A stretch of 64,000 nt of DNA, taken from positions 434,001-498,000 of the forward strand of contig NZ_JBMEUF010000001.1 in assembly GCF_048820975.1 (NCBI RefSeq), written 5' to 3'. Positions 42,827-51,987 of the stretch are shown piece after piece. Within the stretch, counting starts at the first letter, position 1; each line of letters starts with the position of its first letter. This DNA is from Glaciecola sp048820975 (GTDB lineage Bacteria; Pseudomonadota; Gammaproteobacteria; Enterobacterales; Alteromonadaceae). Position numbers and translations under genes: made by a program. A model generated the notes under the pieces. That model worked only from the letters and a program-made list of their open reading frames with translations, did not search any database and was not told the DNA's origin.

Positions 42827-44137
42827 CTAAAATTGACCCGGCATGAACAAATTTTTAAACACACGGTTAGCATAATCGTCAGTCATACCTGATAAGTAAT
42901 CAGCTATTATACGAGCTTTAAGCTCTTCGCCTTCGGCTTGCTTCCACCTTTCCATTGTATTTAAGGGTAACAATCGCATTGGTTCGTTGTGAAAAGCGTC
43001 AAACAAGCTAGCCAGTATGTGCTGCCCCTTATGTTCTATTAGTTGTAACTCGGGCTTTTTGATCACATATTTAAAAATAAACCCTTTTAAAAGGTTAAGA
43101 GAATATAAGGCTTCTTCGGGTAAAAGGGCGGTGTAATCAAGTAAAATTTCACTGAAGGTATGCTTCTGATTCAAATATATATTCGTTATAAAATAGTTGA
43201 CCAACTTGCCTATAGCGTTTTTTCTGATGTGATTTGTTGAGCTAAATAAGGCTTGTTCCAAATTAACAATATTTTTGGCTAAACTAGTATCAGCTATTTT
43301 TAAAATATTCTCAGTCACTTCTTCATGAAAACTAGATTGGTTTACCAAGCCTATTACTATGGCGTCTTCTAAATCGTGAACAGCGTAAGCTATGTCATCA
43401 GCAAGCTCCATAATTGAGCAGTCTACCGATTTATGCATAGTTTTGGCATGCTTGTTGTTATGTTGTTCATAAACCATAAATTTGGTTTTATCTTCAAGGC
43501 TTACACTTGCCATTACCCAATCAAATACTTCTCTGTCGCAGTTAAATAAGCCTTTAGGCGGAAGCCAATCGGCAGACTTAACTTTTTGATTGTTTATAGG
43601 TAACTGACTGCTCTTTTCTTTCTTTTCATCAAGCACATTTAAAAAATTAGGATACTTAATTACGCCAAGTAGTGCTCGCCTGCTTAGATTCATCCCAGCA
43701 GATTCAGAATAGCTTTCAAGTTTGGTTAATATACGAAAAGTTTGGCCGTTTCCTTCAAAACCACCAAACGCATGCATTTTTTGATGAAGAGCAATTTCGC
43801 CGCCATGCCCAAAAGGAGGATGCCCAATATCGTGTGCAAGGCATACGCATTCAATCAAATGCTCATCTAATTGAATTTCCTTGGCTATATCAGGGTATTT
43901 AATGGACAAATACGAACATATTCCAGTACCTATTTGAGCGACTTCAAGTGAATGAGTTAAGCGAGTACGAGTGAAATCACTTACCCCTATACCCATAACT
44001 TGGGTTTTTGATTGGAGCCGCCTAAACGACGCGCTGTGCAATACCCTTGCTTTATCACGCTGATACGCACTTCTGTTATCACCATCTAGTGCGCGCTCGC
44101 GCTCATATCTTCGTTCTGTCCAATTTTGCTGGCTCAT
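42827..44137 (-). CDS. dgt: Deoxyguanosinetriphosphate triphosphohydrolase-like protein
   Basis: 436-residue HD-domain phosphohydrolase that converts dGTP (or other dNTPs) to nucleoside and triphosphate. Metal ligands are H62 in RLTHSLEVAQ, H102-D103 in CLAHDIGHPPFGHGG, and the aspartate in ELADDIAYAVHDLEDA. The length and N-terminal ERRYERERALDGD... start fit the dGTPase-like group rather than E. coli Dgt itself, which is longer. The substrate range cannot be read. It is 57 bases downstream of alaA on the same strand, so cotranscription is possible. Confidence 0.88.
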   Translation of the reverse strand: MSQQNWTERRYERERALDGDNRSAYQRDKARVLHSASFRRLQSKTQVMGIGVSDFTRTRLTHSLEVAQIGTGICSYLSIKYPDIAKEIQLDEHLIECVCLAHDIGHPPFGHGGEIALHQKMHAFGGFEGNGQTFRILTKLESYSESAGMNLSRRALLGVIKYPNFLNVLDEKKEKSSQLPINNQKVKSADWLPPKGLFNCDREVFDWVMASVSLEDKTKFMVYEQHNNKHAKTMHKSVDCSIMELADDIAYAVHDLEDAIVIGLVNQSSFHEEVTENILKIADTSLAKNIVNLEQALFSSTNHIRKNAIGKLVNYFITNIYLNQKHTFSEILLDYTALLPEEALYSLNLLKGFIFKYVIKKPELQLIEHKGQHILASLFDAFHNEPMRLLPLNTMERWKQAEGEELKARIIADYLSGMTDDYANRVFKNLFMPGQF

Positions 44138-44193
44138 TTATTTCTCACGCATTAAATACAAATTGCTCAATAAACTATATAGCATATGCAAAT

Positions 44194-45408
44194 CTACTGC
44201 CGATAACTATTAAAGAAGGTGGTCATTCTTTCTAAAGCAGGAACTAGGGTGTCTTTGTTTGGAAGAAATACTAATCGAAAATAACACCCTTCAAATAAAT
44301 TAAAAGCGCTGCCATGTACTAATAAAATCTTTTGGCTTTTGAGTAAATCTAAAATCAAATTAATATCGCTACTTATATTAAATTTTTTAGCGTCTACTTT
44401 CGCAAAGCAGTACATTGCGCCCATGGGTTTCACGCAAGATATACCCTCTATGGCGTTTAAACCGTCTGTGGCTAAATTTCGCTGCGATAAAAGCCTGCCG
44501 TCACCATTTACTAAATCATTAATACTTTGATAACCTCCCAACGCGGTTTGGATAGCATGTTGGCTGGGTACGTTTGCGCACATACGCATAGATGACAATA
44601 TAGTTAAGCCTTCAATATAACTACTTGCCGCTTTTTTATTTCCGCTCACCAAAAGCCATCCTGCACGGAACCCAGCTACACGATAGTTTTTAGATAAACC
44701 ACTGAAGGTCACGCAAAAGAGATCCGGTGCCAAGGCAGCAATACAATTGTGCTGTGCACTGTCGTATAACACTTTGTCATATATTTCATCACTGAAAATA
44801 ATCAGATTGTGCTTGCGAGCAACATCTACCACTTGCTGTAGTAATTCGTTTGAGTAGACCGCCCCCGTTGGATTATTTGGATTAATAAGCACAATCGCTC
44901 TTGTGCGAGGGCTTATTTTTTTTGTGATGTCATCTATATCTGGAAACCAGCCCGCTTGTTCGTCGCAGCGATAATGTACTGCGTTTCCTGAAGATAAATT
45001 AACCGCAGCTGTCCAGAGGGGGTAATCAGGACTTGGTATAAGCACTTCGTCGCCGCTATCAAGTAAGGCCTGCATAGACATGGTAATCATTTCGCTAACG
45101 CCGTTACCTAAAAAAACGTCGTTTATTGCAATGTTGCTAATCCCTTTTTGTTGATAATACTGCATCACGGCAACTCTAGCGCTGTATATACCTTGCGCAT
45201 CCGAGTAGCCTTGTGCGCTAGGGAGTTGCTTAATCACATCTTTAAGGATGTCATCAGGGGCTTCAAAGCCAAATGGGGCAGGGTTGCCAATGTTCAGTTT
45301 TAATATTCTCTCTCCGGCTTCTTCCATTTTATTGGCTTGAGCTAATATGGGTCCGCGAATGTCATAACACACGTTGGCTAGTTTTTTGGATTGAGTAATA
45401 TTTTGCAT
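44194..45408 (-). CDS. alaA: Alanine-synthesising aminotransferase AlaA
   Basis: 404-residue fold-type I aminotransferase. It matches E. coli AlaA, the main glutamate-pyruvate transaminase, in length (405) and in N-terminal motif SKKLANVCYDIRGPILAQA. The PLP lysine is K240 in SGLSKNYRVAGFRAGW, cofactor contacts are NPNNPTGAVY and SDEIYDKVLYD, and the C-terminal FRLVFLPN holds the substrate-binding arginine. First gene of a minus-strand series alaA-dgt-msrP-msrQ. Confidence 0.9.
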   Translation of the reverse strand: MQNITQSKKLANVCYDIRGPILAQANKMEEAGERILKLNIGNPAPFGFEAPDDILKDVIKQLPSAQGYSDAQGIYSARVAVMQYYQQKGISNIAINDVFLGNGVSEMITMSMQALLDSGDEVLIPSPDYPLWTAAVNLSSGNAVHYRCDEQAGWFPDIDDITKKISPRTRAIVLINPNNPTGAVYSNELLQQVVDVARKHNLIIFSDEIYDKVLYDSAQHNCIAALAPDLFCVTFSGLSKNYRVAGFRAGWLLVSGNKKAASSYIEGLTILSSMRMCANVPSQHAIQTALGGYQSINDLVNGDGRLLSQRNLATDGLNAIEGISCVKPMGAMYCFAKVDAKKFNISSDINLILDLLKSQKILLVHGSAFNLFEGCYFRLVFLPNKDTLVPALERMTTFFNSYRQ

Positions 45409-45562
45409 GAATAAGTAAACTGACTGCTAAAAAGGGCTTGTAAGAGTAAACCAATGGCGTGCAAGTGTTAAGTAATGTTTTGAAACAAATTAACTTTTTC
45501 AAGTATTAGCATACTTTTAATGAGTCTATATACTGTATTGAATAACAATGCAGGAGATTACT

Positions 45563-46087
45563 ATGCCAGCTCCCCTAATATGGTTAAGCGCAGCACTTGC
45601 TGGTGTTTATGCCGGTAATAAAGCGAATACTAATTACTTAAAACGAAAGCAAATTATTGGCAGTATGCCTGGCGAAAGTAAACTTCGCGTAACGCCAGTC
45701 AATGGCAGTATAGTGTGCTGCGGAATATATGGGTTGCTTGATCATACCGGTATATGGATAGACAACACAATATATGAATTGTCAGGAGAAGGCTTGGTGA
45801 GGTGTTTGTCACCGAACCGCTTTTTAGGAAAACGCTCAGGTTCAACCATTTATGTTGCTTGTGATGCTAATAACACCCCCTTATTTGAAGAAAACTCGGT
45901 AGGGCTGGCGCGCTCGCGGCTATATACTTTATTAGATTATCATTTGTTTGATCAAAACTGTCATCGCTTTGTGGCCGAAACCCTTGCAGGTCATAGCGTT
46001 GATATTATGAGTTTTTCAGATTTAAACATATTCTTACACCAACATTTTAGTACCCTCATAAATTGGCACAAAGCGTCGAATAATTAA
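45563..46087 (+). CDS. LRAT/NlpC-P60-like permuted papain-fold protein
   Basis: 174 residues. The first 18 residues are hydrophobic (PLIWLSAALAGVYAG), a likely signal or anchor. The core has H61 in LLDHTGIWI and C133 in DQNCHRFVAETL, the His-then-Cys order of LRAT-like acyltransferases and permuted NlpC/P60 hydrolases. This suggests a thiol enzyme acting on lipids or peptides; the actual substrate is unknown. ATG 45563 is chosen since AGGAG lies six bases before it; the ATG at 45548 lacks one. Next to a DUF2189 membrane protein gene, separated by 120 bases. Confidence 0.7.
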   Translation: MPAPLIWLSAALAGVYAGNKANTNYLKRKQIIGSMPGESKLRVTPVNGSIVCCGIYGLLDHTGIWIDNTIYELSGEGLVRCLSPNRFLGKRSGSTIYVACDANNTPLFEENSVGLARSRLYTLLDYHLFDQNCHRFVAETLAGHSVDIMSFSDLNIFLHQHFSTLINWHKASNN

Positions 46088-46207
46088 TTTTGTTTATTTT
46101 TTGACCTTAAAGCATAACTTGCATAGTATTGAATAAGAGTAAACGTTTTGTTTACATTTGTTTTTGTTACATCGTCTATGTCAGTTTATTCTCTTAAGGG
46201 GATCGTT

Positions 46208-47002
46208 ATGTCACAGAAAATAGAACAAGCGCCAGACAACGCCATCACATCCAGCGGTATTGCCAGAGTTATTCCATGCGTTCAGTTAGATAAGTTTGAT
46301 TGCTTTAAATGGATTGCCTTAGCTATTAATGATTTTAAGCAAGCTAAAATCATTAGCCTTTCATACGGAATTATTTTTACCCTCGTTCCCATTGCTATAA
46401 GTTATTTAGTTGCAAGCTCTGGTTGGTATTTAGTTATTTTTCCTGCAATGATTTGCTTTATGTTGTTAGGGCCATATTTAGCAGCCGGGTTATATGACGT
46501 ATCATGGCAGTTAGAAAAAGGCAGTGAGCCTTCTTTTCGGCATTCCTTAAAAGCTATGTCGAGAAACGCGGTCAACGAGTGGGGCTTCGGTATTTTGTTA
46601 ATGGTGCTAATGATTTTCTGGTTACGCGTAGCAAGTATAATCCACGCCCTATATCCAAGTTACCTAGATATGACCTTTGCTAATCTTTGGCCGTTTTTAG
46701 CCTTAGGTACAGTTGTAGGGGCAGGTTTTGCCGCCATCGTTTTCTTCATTAGTGCGTTCACGCAACCTATTTTACTTGAACGTAAAGTGGATATTGCTAC
46801 AGCCGTACTCACCAGTATGAACGCAGTATGGCGAAATAAATTAGCGATGTTTGTGTGGGCGAGCGTAATACTTTTTTGTGTGTTCTTGGGCTTCGTTACG
46901 TTTTTTATATCCTTCATAGTCATCATGCCTATATTAGGTTATGCCACTTGGCACGGTTATATAGAAACTATTGAAACGAAACGTGAACGCAAATTTGTAT
47001 AG
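46208..47002 (+). CDS. DUF2189 membrane protein
   Basis: 264 residues with about six membrane helices. The arrangement (basic N-terminus, FKWIALAINDFKQA amphipathic start, C-terminal PILGYATWHGYIETI) fits the DUF2189 family, found widely in Proteobacteria and without known function. ATG 46208 is chosen over longer starts because AAGGGG lies just upstream and the family N-terminus aligns there. It ends at a bidirectional-looking hairpin shared with the glucosylglycerate operon. Confidence 0.82.
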   Translation: MSQKIEQAPDNAITSSGIARVIPCVQLDKFDCFKWIALAINDFKQAKIISLSYGIIFTLVPIAISYLVASSGWYLVIFPAMICFMLLGPYLAAGLYDVSWQLEKGSEPSFRHSLKAMSRNAVNEWGFGILLMVLMIFWLRVASIIHALYPSYLDMTFANLWPFLALGTVVGAGFAAIVFFISAFTQPILLERKVDIATAVLTSMNAVWRNKLAMFVWASVILFCVFLGFVTFFISFIVIMPILGYATWHGYIETIETKRERKFV

Positions 47003-47022
47003 GCAAACATAGTTAATAAGTA

Positions 47023-47056
47023 AAAGGGGCTAATTGATATAAAATATCAGCCCCTT
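47023..47056. terminator. Convergent terminator between DUF2189 and the glucosylglycerate operon
   Basis: AAGGGGCT near 47024-47031 pairs with AGCCCCTT at 47049-47056, with an inner GATAT/ATATC stem and a small bulge. A minus-strand transcript would continue with the complement of TAAAA, giving UUUUA, and the plus strand has few T residues. It most likely ends the minus-strand operon. Confidence 0.6.
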
Positions 47057-47063
47057 ACGAACA

Positions 47064-48839
47064 TTAATATTTGTTAGAAATCCACATGCTTTGGTAGGGC
47101 TGCAAAATTACATCAGCCAAATCACTTGTGATTGCTTTTTGGCTTAATAAGTCTATCCAGTTTTCGGTACCTATCAAGTTAATATCTGACAAACGAATGC
47201 TTTGTTCTACTTTTGATATATTAGATATGCAAAAAATGCTTTGGCGTCTATCTATACTTTGGCGCCAATAACCGAATACCTGAGGGCCAAGTTGTAAGGT
47301 AAACTGCGTTGCATTTGGGTGGAATGCGCTTTGTGCTTTTCTAATAGCCAAAAGCTGAGTAATTTGCGTTAGCACTTGGTGATGAAGCGAGTGCACATCA
47401 TCAAGTTCTTCAACTAATTCGTCATACACCCATCTGTGGCGGTTAATTGAACGGTTTTGCCCCGTATGTGTCACCTTTTCATCATCGTTTGGCGTACCCA
47501 GAAGTGAATGTATGTATAAACCGGGAATTCCCTCTAAGCCGAACATAATAGTATGAGCACATAAGAAACGTTCAAGCTGAAATTCGTCAGCACCTGAAAT
47601 GTCGCCTTGCAATGCATCAATTAATGCAATGTTTAATTCATAAGGTTTTTGCTTTCCGTTTGGTGTACTGCGCCACGACACTTTGCCGCCAAAATTTTGC
47701 ATGCAATTGGCTAAATCTTCAATCTCTTCATCACTAAGTAAACCCTCGGCTGGCCTTAAGCCAATACCATCATGAGACGCGATAAAGTTAAAATAGAAAG
47801 TGCCGTTTTGCGCTGGCGGCATACTCATTAACCAGTTTTTCAAATAACTACAGTCACCGGTTACTAAGGTGTTAAGCAACAGTGGTGGCAAAGAAAAATT
47901 ATAAATTGAATGCGCTTCATTGGCGTTACCGAAATAAGTTAAGTTTTCCTGATTAGGAATGTTGGTTTCGGTAATAATAAGAGCATGTGGTGCAGCGTGC
48001 TCTATTAACGTTCTAAGTAAGCGAACCATTTCATGTGTTTGAGGTAAATTTATGCAATTAGTACCTAGCTCTTTCCAAAGAAACGCAATGGCATCGAAGC
48101 GAAATATTCGTGTACCGCGATCTAAGTAAAGTCTAATAATTTCAATAAACGCCAACAGCACTTTAGGGTTGGTAAAATCGAAATCAACTTGGTCATGGCT
48201 AAAAGTACACCAAACTTGCTTTGTACCCTCTAGGGTTTCGGTTTCACGAAGCAGGGGGCTTGTGCGCGGCCTCGTTACCTTATCAAGCTCTGGATTTGGC
48301 TCACTGGTATAGAAAAAATCTTTACCGGGTTCTTTTCGCTGAATAAAGTTTTGAAACCAAGCACTTCTTGCACTGCAATGGTTTATAACTAAATCTACCA
48401 TTAAGCCAAATTCATTGGCTATTTTGGTTACATCTTCCCAATCACCTAACGATTCACTCACAGTGGAGTAATCAATGACTGAAAACCCATCGTCTGAACT
48501 GTATGGAAAAAATGGCAGTATATGCACATTGTTTATTGCGTGTCCGCAGTACTTATGCAAAAACTGATGCAAGGTTTGTAAAGGCGGACGTTTCATTCCA
48601 TCAACAATGTTTTGTTCCGGCTCTATTAGCGAATCCCCATAAGTAATGAGCACAATGTCTTCTTCACTCCATAAATTTGCATGGGCTTCAGGTAAAATTA
48701 CATCGTGTTCATTGCTCAAGCGCATCGCTTTAAGCAATTCTTGAGTCACATCCTCTAAATCGATTTCTTTGTCTAACGTGCCGTAAATCAATTCCAGGTG
48801 ATGGAATACTTTTTCTTTTAAATACTCAACATTGTGCAT
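47064..48839 (-). CDS. Glucosylglycerate phosphorylase (GH13 subfamily 18)
   Basis: 591-residue member of the sucrose phosphorylase family GH13_18. The nucleophile is D249 in RFDAIAFLWKELG, the acid/base is E291 in ITETNIPN and the transition-state aspartate is D357 in SHDGIGLRP. Related enzymes use sucrose, sucrose 6'-phosphate, glucosylglycerol or glucosylglycerate. Linkage to GpgS, a matching phosphatase and a glycerate kinase points to glucosylglycerate, giving glucose 1-phosphate and glycerate. ATG 48839 has AAGG ten bases upstream and follows gpgS by seven bases; a longer start would overlap gpgS. Last gene of the operon. Confidence 0.82.
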   Translation of the reverse strand: MHNVEYLKEKVFHHLELIYGTLDKEIDLEDVTQELLKAMRLSNEHDVILPEAHANLWSEEDIVLITYGDSLIEPEQNIVDGMKRPPLQTLHQFLHKYCGHAINNVHILPFFPYSSDDGFSVIDYSTVSESLGDWEDVTKIANEFGLMVDLVINHCSARSAWFQNFIQRKEPGKDFFYTSEPNPELDKVTRPRTSPLLRETETLEGTKQVWCTFSHDQVDFDFTNPKVLLAFIEIIRLYLDRGTRIFRFDAIAFLWKELGTNCINLPQTHEMVRLLRTLIEHAAPHALIITETNIPNQENLTYFGNANEAHSIYNFSLPPLLLNTLVTGDCSYLKNWLMSMPPAQNGTFYFNFIASHDGIGLRPAEGLLSDEEIEDLANCMQNFGGKVSWRSTPNGKQKPYELNIALIDALQGDISGADEFQLERFLCAHTIMFGLEGIPGLYIHSLLGTPNDDEKVTHTGQNRSINRHRWVYDELVEELDDVHSLHHQVLTQITQLLAIRKAQSAFHPNATQFTLQLGPQVFGYWRQSIDRRQSIFCISNISKVEQSIRLSDINLIGTENWIDLLSQKAITSDLADVILQPYQSMWISNKY

Positions 48840-48846
48840 AATAGTG

Positions 48847-50070
48847 TTACCTTGAAAATTCAGCGTTATCTTCCTCAACGGCTTTACGTAAACACTCTAG
48901 TACATCTGGTTTAGCGCTTATTACGCGATTCCAACTAGGAATAAACGGTGTTTCCATTGGGTTATCTAAAAAGTTTTTGCCTGCCTTCATAATATTGCGA
49001 GCAAACATTTCTACTGCTTTTTCTTCGGCATGAACATCAAGTGTTAAACCGTTCATTATTGCATCGTTGTGGTAGGTCTCAATGAAATCCAAGGCAATCC
49101 GAAAATAGGTTGCCTTAATCGTTCTAAACGTTTCTGTGCTAAATACGGTGCCCTGTGTTGCAAGCTTTCTAAATAAGGCTTTTGTAATATCGATCGACAT
49201 TTTTGATAAACCACCTTGATCGTTATTTAACGATAAATCTTGGTGTTTGTGATCATACACACGCGCTATATCAGCTTGGCACAATCGATTGTGCGAATAA
49301 TTGCGATGCATTTCAGAAAGTACACCAATCTCTAAACCCCAATCACTGGGAATACGAATATCGTTAAGTACATCACGTCTGAATGAAAATTCACCCGCTA
49401 ATGGATAACGAAAGCTGTCCATAAACTCTAAGTAATCATTATGACCTAATGTGTGTTTTAAGGCGCGAAGCAGAGGCGTGACTAATAAACGTGATACACG
49501 TCCATTGACCTTTCCGTCGGCTACTCGAGCATAAAAACCTTTACAAAACTCGTAGTTAAATTGCGGATTAGCAACAGGATAAATTAAGCGAGCTAAAAGA
49601 GAGCGGTCATAAGTTAGAATATCGCAATCATGCAAAGCAACACTTTCTACTTTATTTGTTGCCAGTACATAACCCATGCAGTACCAAACGTTTCTGCCTT
49701 TGCCTAATTCTTTAGGCGCTAAGCCTAAGGCTTGTAACTCTTCATCCAAAGCTTTTAAACGCGGCCCATCGTTCCATAAAACGCAGTGGTCTTGAGGCAA
49801 TGTTTTAAAGAAGTCCAATGCGTATTCAAATTGTGATTGTTCTGCTCTATCTAAACCAATCACTATTTGGCTTAAATAGGGAACCTTTGCTATATGTTCA
49901 ATTGTAGCTGGTAGAGCTTTCCCTTCAAGTTCTGAAAATAAGCTGGGTAATATAAGCCCCATAGGGCGTCGACTAGAAAACTTTACAAGTTCGTCCTCTA
50001 ACTCATCTAAGTCACGATGTTCAAGATTGTGCAGGGTAGTAACTATGCCATTTTGATAAAAGTCAGCCAT
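48847..50070 (-). CDS. gpgS: Glucosyl-3-phosphoglycerate synthase (GT81)
   Basis: 407-residue inverting-fold (GT-A), retaining glycosyltransferase that joins glucose from an NDP-glucose to 3-phosphoglycerate. The metal-binding DxD is D148-C-D150 in ALHDCDILTY. Further family blocks are GKGRNVWYCMGYVL, FCKGFYARV, PLAGEFSFRRDVL and SDWGLEIGVLSE. GAGGA precedes the ATG. The alternative donor, GDP-mannose (mannosyl-3-phosphoglycerate synthase), belongs to a different family (GT55) and fits less well. It is followed after seven bases by the phosphorylase gene. Confidence 0.88.
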   Translation of the reverse strand: MADFYQNGIVTTLHNLEHRDLDELEDELVKFSSRRPMGLILPSLFSELEGKALPATIEHIAKVPYLSQIVIGLDRAEQSQFEYALDFFKTLPQDHCVLWNDGPRLKALDEELQALGLAPKELGKGRNVWYCMGYVLATNKVESVALHDCDILTYDRSLLARLIYPVANPQFNYEFCKGFYARVADGKVNGRVSRLLVTPLLRALKHTLGHNDYLEFMDSFRYPLAGEFSFRRDVLNDIRIPSDWGLEIGVLSEMHRNYSHNRLCQADIARVYDHKHQDLSLNNDQGGLSKMSIDITKALFRKLATQGTVFSTETFRTIKATYFRIALDFIETYHNDAIMNGLTLDVHAEEKAVEMFARNIMKAGKNFLDNPMETPFIPSWNRVISAKPDVLECLRKAVEEDNAEFSR

Positions 50071-50079
50071 TAACGTCCT

Positions 50080-50931
50080 CTATTTTTTCTCTGGAATCAA
50101 TTGATTCATTACCTGAGACCAACCTTCTGGTCCATGTGCTTTACTCAAGTAGTTGTGTTTCGTTCTTTTCAACTGTGGTGCGCTGTGCACCGGAGATGAT
50201 ATTCTCACCGCAAAATCTGCTACTTCTAACATGTCGATATCGTTATTGCCGTCTCCTAAGGCAATGCTTTTCACATGCATCTCTTTGTGTTGTCTTTTAT
50301 ATTCATTACTGAGCCATTGAAGGGCTTTACCTTTATTGCTATCACCGCAAACGTGCAAAAAACGCCCGCCTTTTAGTGGGTGAGCTCCCATACTCTTAAT
50401 ATCGCTAATGAATTTTTCCTGTTGCGACTCACTGCCAGTCCAAAATAGTGGCTCTGAATATTGGCGGGTCGCGGCAAGCTCAGCTTTTTTTACGCTTAAG
50501 CCGGTAAGTTCAACAATTCGGTTAATATCCATATCACTAAATGCTTCGTACTGATCTGGATAGTTATATTTAATTCGTTTAATTAAGTCTTGCCAATATG
50601 ATCTTGGTTGTGCAAAAGACTTTACCCAGTAACCATTTTTCCAAACGGCTCCGCGAGGCTTCTCGGGAAGAAACCCTTTGGGCATATATACAGCGGCACC
50701 ATTTTCAGTGATGAATCCGCTGCTTAGTTTCATCTCTTCAAGTAACTCTTTTACTTCTGCAAACGTTTTACTGGTATTGGGTATTATAGGTATTCCTGCT
50801 TCAGTTAAACGTGCCATACACTCACTGGCATTTTCAAAACTATAAGTGTAGTGATCAAGTAAAGTGCCATCAAAATCTGTAAAGACTAGAATTTGAATGT
50901 TGGTAGCTAATAAGGTGTTCTCAGACTGCAT
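50080..50931 (-). CDS. gpgP: Glucosyl-3-phosphoglycerate phosphatase, HAD/MPGP family
   Basis: 283-residue HAD-superfamily phosphatase of the mannosyl-3-phosphoglycerate phosphatase (YedP) type. Catalytic D19 and D21 are in FTDFDGTLLD, motif II is NTSK, and motif IV is ALGDGNNDIDML. Many MPGP-family enzymes accept both glucosyl and mannosyl substrates; pairing with GpgS favours glucosyl-3-phosphoglycerate, yielding glucosylglycerate. ATG 50931 lies two bases after the glycerate kinase stop; a TTG at 50949 would overlap it. Neither has a strong ribosome-binding site, so coupling is likely. Confidence 0.82.
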   Translation of the reverse strand: MQSENTLLATNIQILVFTDFDGTLLDHYTYSFENASECMARLTEAGIPIIPNTSKTFAEVKELLEEMKLSSGFITENGAAVYMPKGFLPEKPRGAVWKNGYWVKSFAQPRSYWQDLIKRIKYNYPDQYEAFSDMDINRIVELTGLSVKKAELAATRQYSEPLFWTGSESQQEKFISDIKSMGAHPLKGGRFLHVCGDSNKGKALQWLSNEYKRQHKEMHVKSIALGDGNNDIDMLEVADFAVRISSPVHSAPQLKRTKHNYLSKAHGPEGWSQVMNQLIPEKK

Positions 50932-50933
50932 AT

Positions 50934-51827
50934 TTAGTTGGTTTGACAAGAGTGAATACCACGGTTTTTGTCGAGTTCAAATACAAAATCAGATCGACTA
51001 GGCAAAATTTCTAGAGCATGCTCAGTTAAACGTTGGTAATGCTGAATAAAAGCATCAATTTGTTCATCAGTCATGGTCTGCTCAGTAGGAAGATTTTGTT
51101 GTTTTAAGCGTTCAATCAATTTATGTTCTTGCTCACAGCGCCACTGATACACACAGTCAAAACTAGGTGCTTTCAACATTACCAGCTGATCCATTTTTGC
51201 AAATATTTCATGATAATCTGAAGCCAAAGCTTTGTTTACATAAGCACGCCAGTCCCCGTTAGGGTCTTGTGTTTCTTCCATGCTATTAACTGCTTGTGTT
51301 AGCTGTTGATTTGATTGAGCATTTATTCCAACGCACCATCCTTCTAATATTACAATATCATATTTTTGATTAATATCACGCCATTGTGACGTTGGTGCTA
51401 CATCATCAATAGATTTTATAAAAACAGGTAGCACACAAGCTTGATTTTGCAGTAAAGCATCAATGCTTGATGCAAGTAAGGCCGTGTCATGAGTCCCTGG
51501 AACGCCGCGGGTGGCAAAAAGAGGATGGATGTTTTCAGAAAGAGCTAAGCGCTTTTGTTTTGACAAGTAAAAGTCGTCAATTGACATGCCAATGCTTGGT
51601 TTGTCGAACACTCGGCTTAACAATTCAACTAATAAACCCGTTACCGTTGATTTCCCTGAGCCTTGGCTACCGTTTACACCAATGAAAATTGTTTTGCCTG
51701 CGTTATTTTGGTGCGCTGCCAACGCTTCCGTTAAAGGTATGAACCATTTTAGTGCAAAGTCAAAATAGCTATCAGGTAATTTTTCGCTCTGAATATATTC
51801 AGATAAAATTAGATCCCTTGTACTCAA
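50934..51827 (-). CDS. D-glycerate 3-kinase (GLYK/YggC family)
   Basis: 297-residue P-loop kinase. Walker A is GSQGSGKS (53-60), followed by SIDDFYLSKQKR and RGVPGTHD, motifs of the plant and fungal D-glycerate 3-kinase family. It should phosphorylate glycerate to 3-phosphoglycerate, the acceptor used by GpgS and the end-point of glycerate released by the phosphorylase. TTG start at 51827 with AGGGG seven bases upstream. First gene of the minus-strand operon; 160 bases of upstream sequence up to cmoB should hold the promoter, but I do not see a clear one. Confidence 0.85.
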   Translation of the reverse strand: MSTRDLILSEYIQSEKLPDSYFDFALKWFIPLTEALAAHQNNAGKTIFIGVNGSQGSGKSTVTGLLVELLSRVFDKPSIGMSIDDFYLSKQKRLALSENIHPLFATRGVPGTHDTALLASSIDALLQNQACVLPVFIKSIDDVAPTSQWRDINQKYDIVILEGWCVGINAQSNQQLTQAVNSMEETQDPNGDWRAYVNKALASDYHEIFAKMDQLVMLKAPSFDCVYQWRCEQEHKLIERLKQQNLPTEQTMTDEQIDAFIQHYQRLTEHALEILPSRSDFVFELDKNRGIHSCQTN

Positions 51828-51987
51828 GTTTAACCCCTATGCACGTTGGTTATGCTGTAACTTATGTTTAAGCAATTAATTAGAAACTATCAGCTTAACA
51901 ATTACAGTCAAATACTTTATGAATACCTAAGGACTAACAAGTTTAATGCCAACTAGCAAAACGATTCGATATTAAGACTTTTATTAC

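Noticed and set aside
47064..48839. Calling the GH13 enzyme a sucrose phosphorylase
   Set aside because: No sucrose synthesis or uptake gene is linked, while GpgS, the phosphatase and glycerate kinase are; glucosylglycerate is the better-supported substrate.
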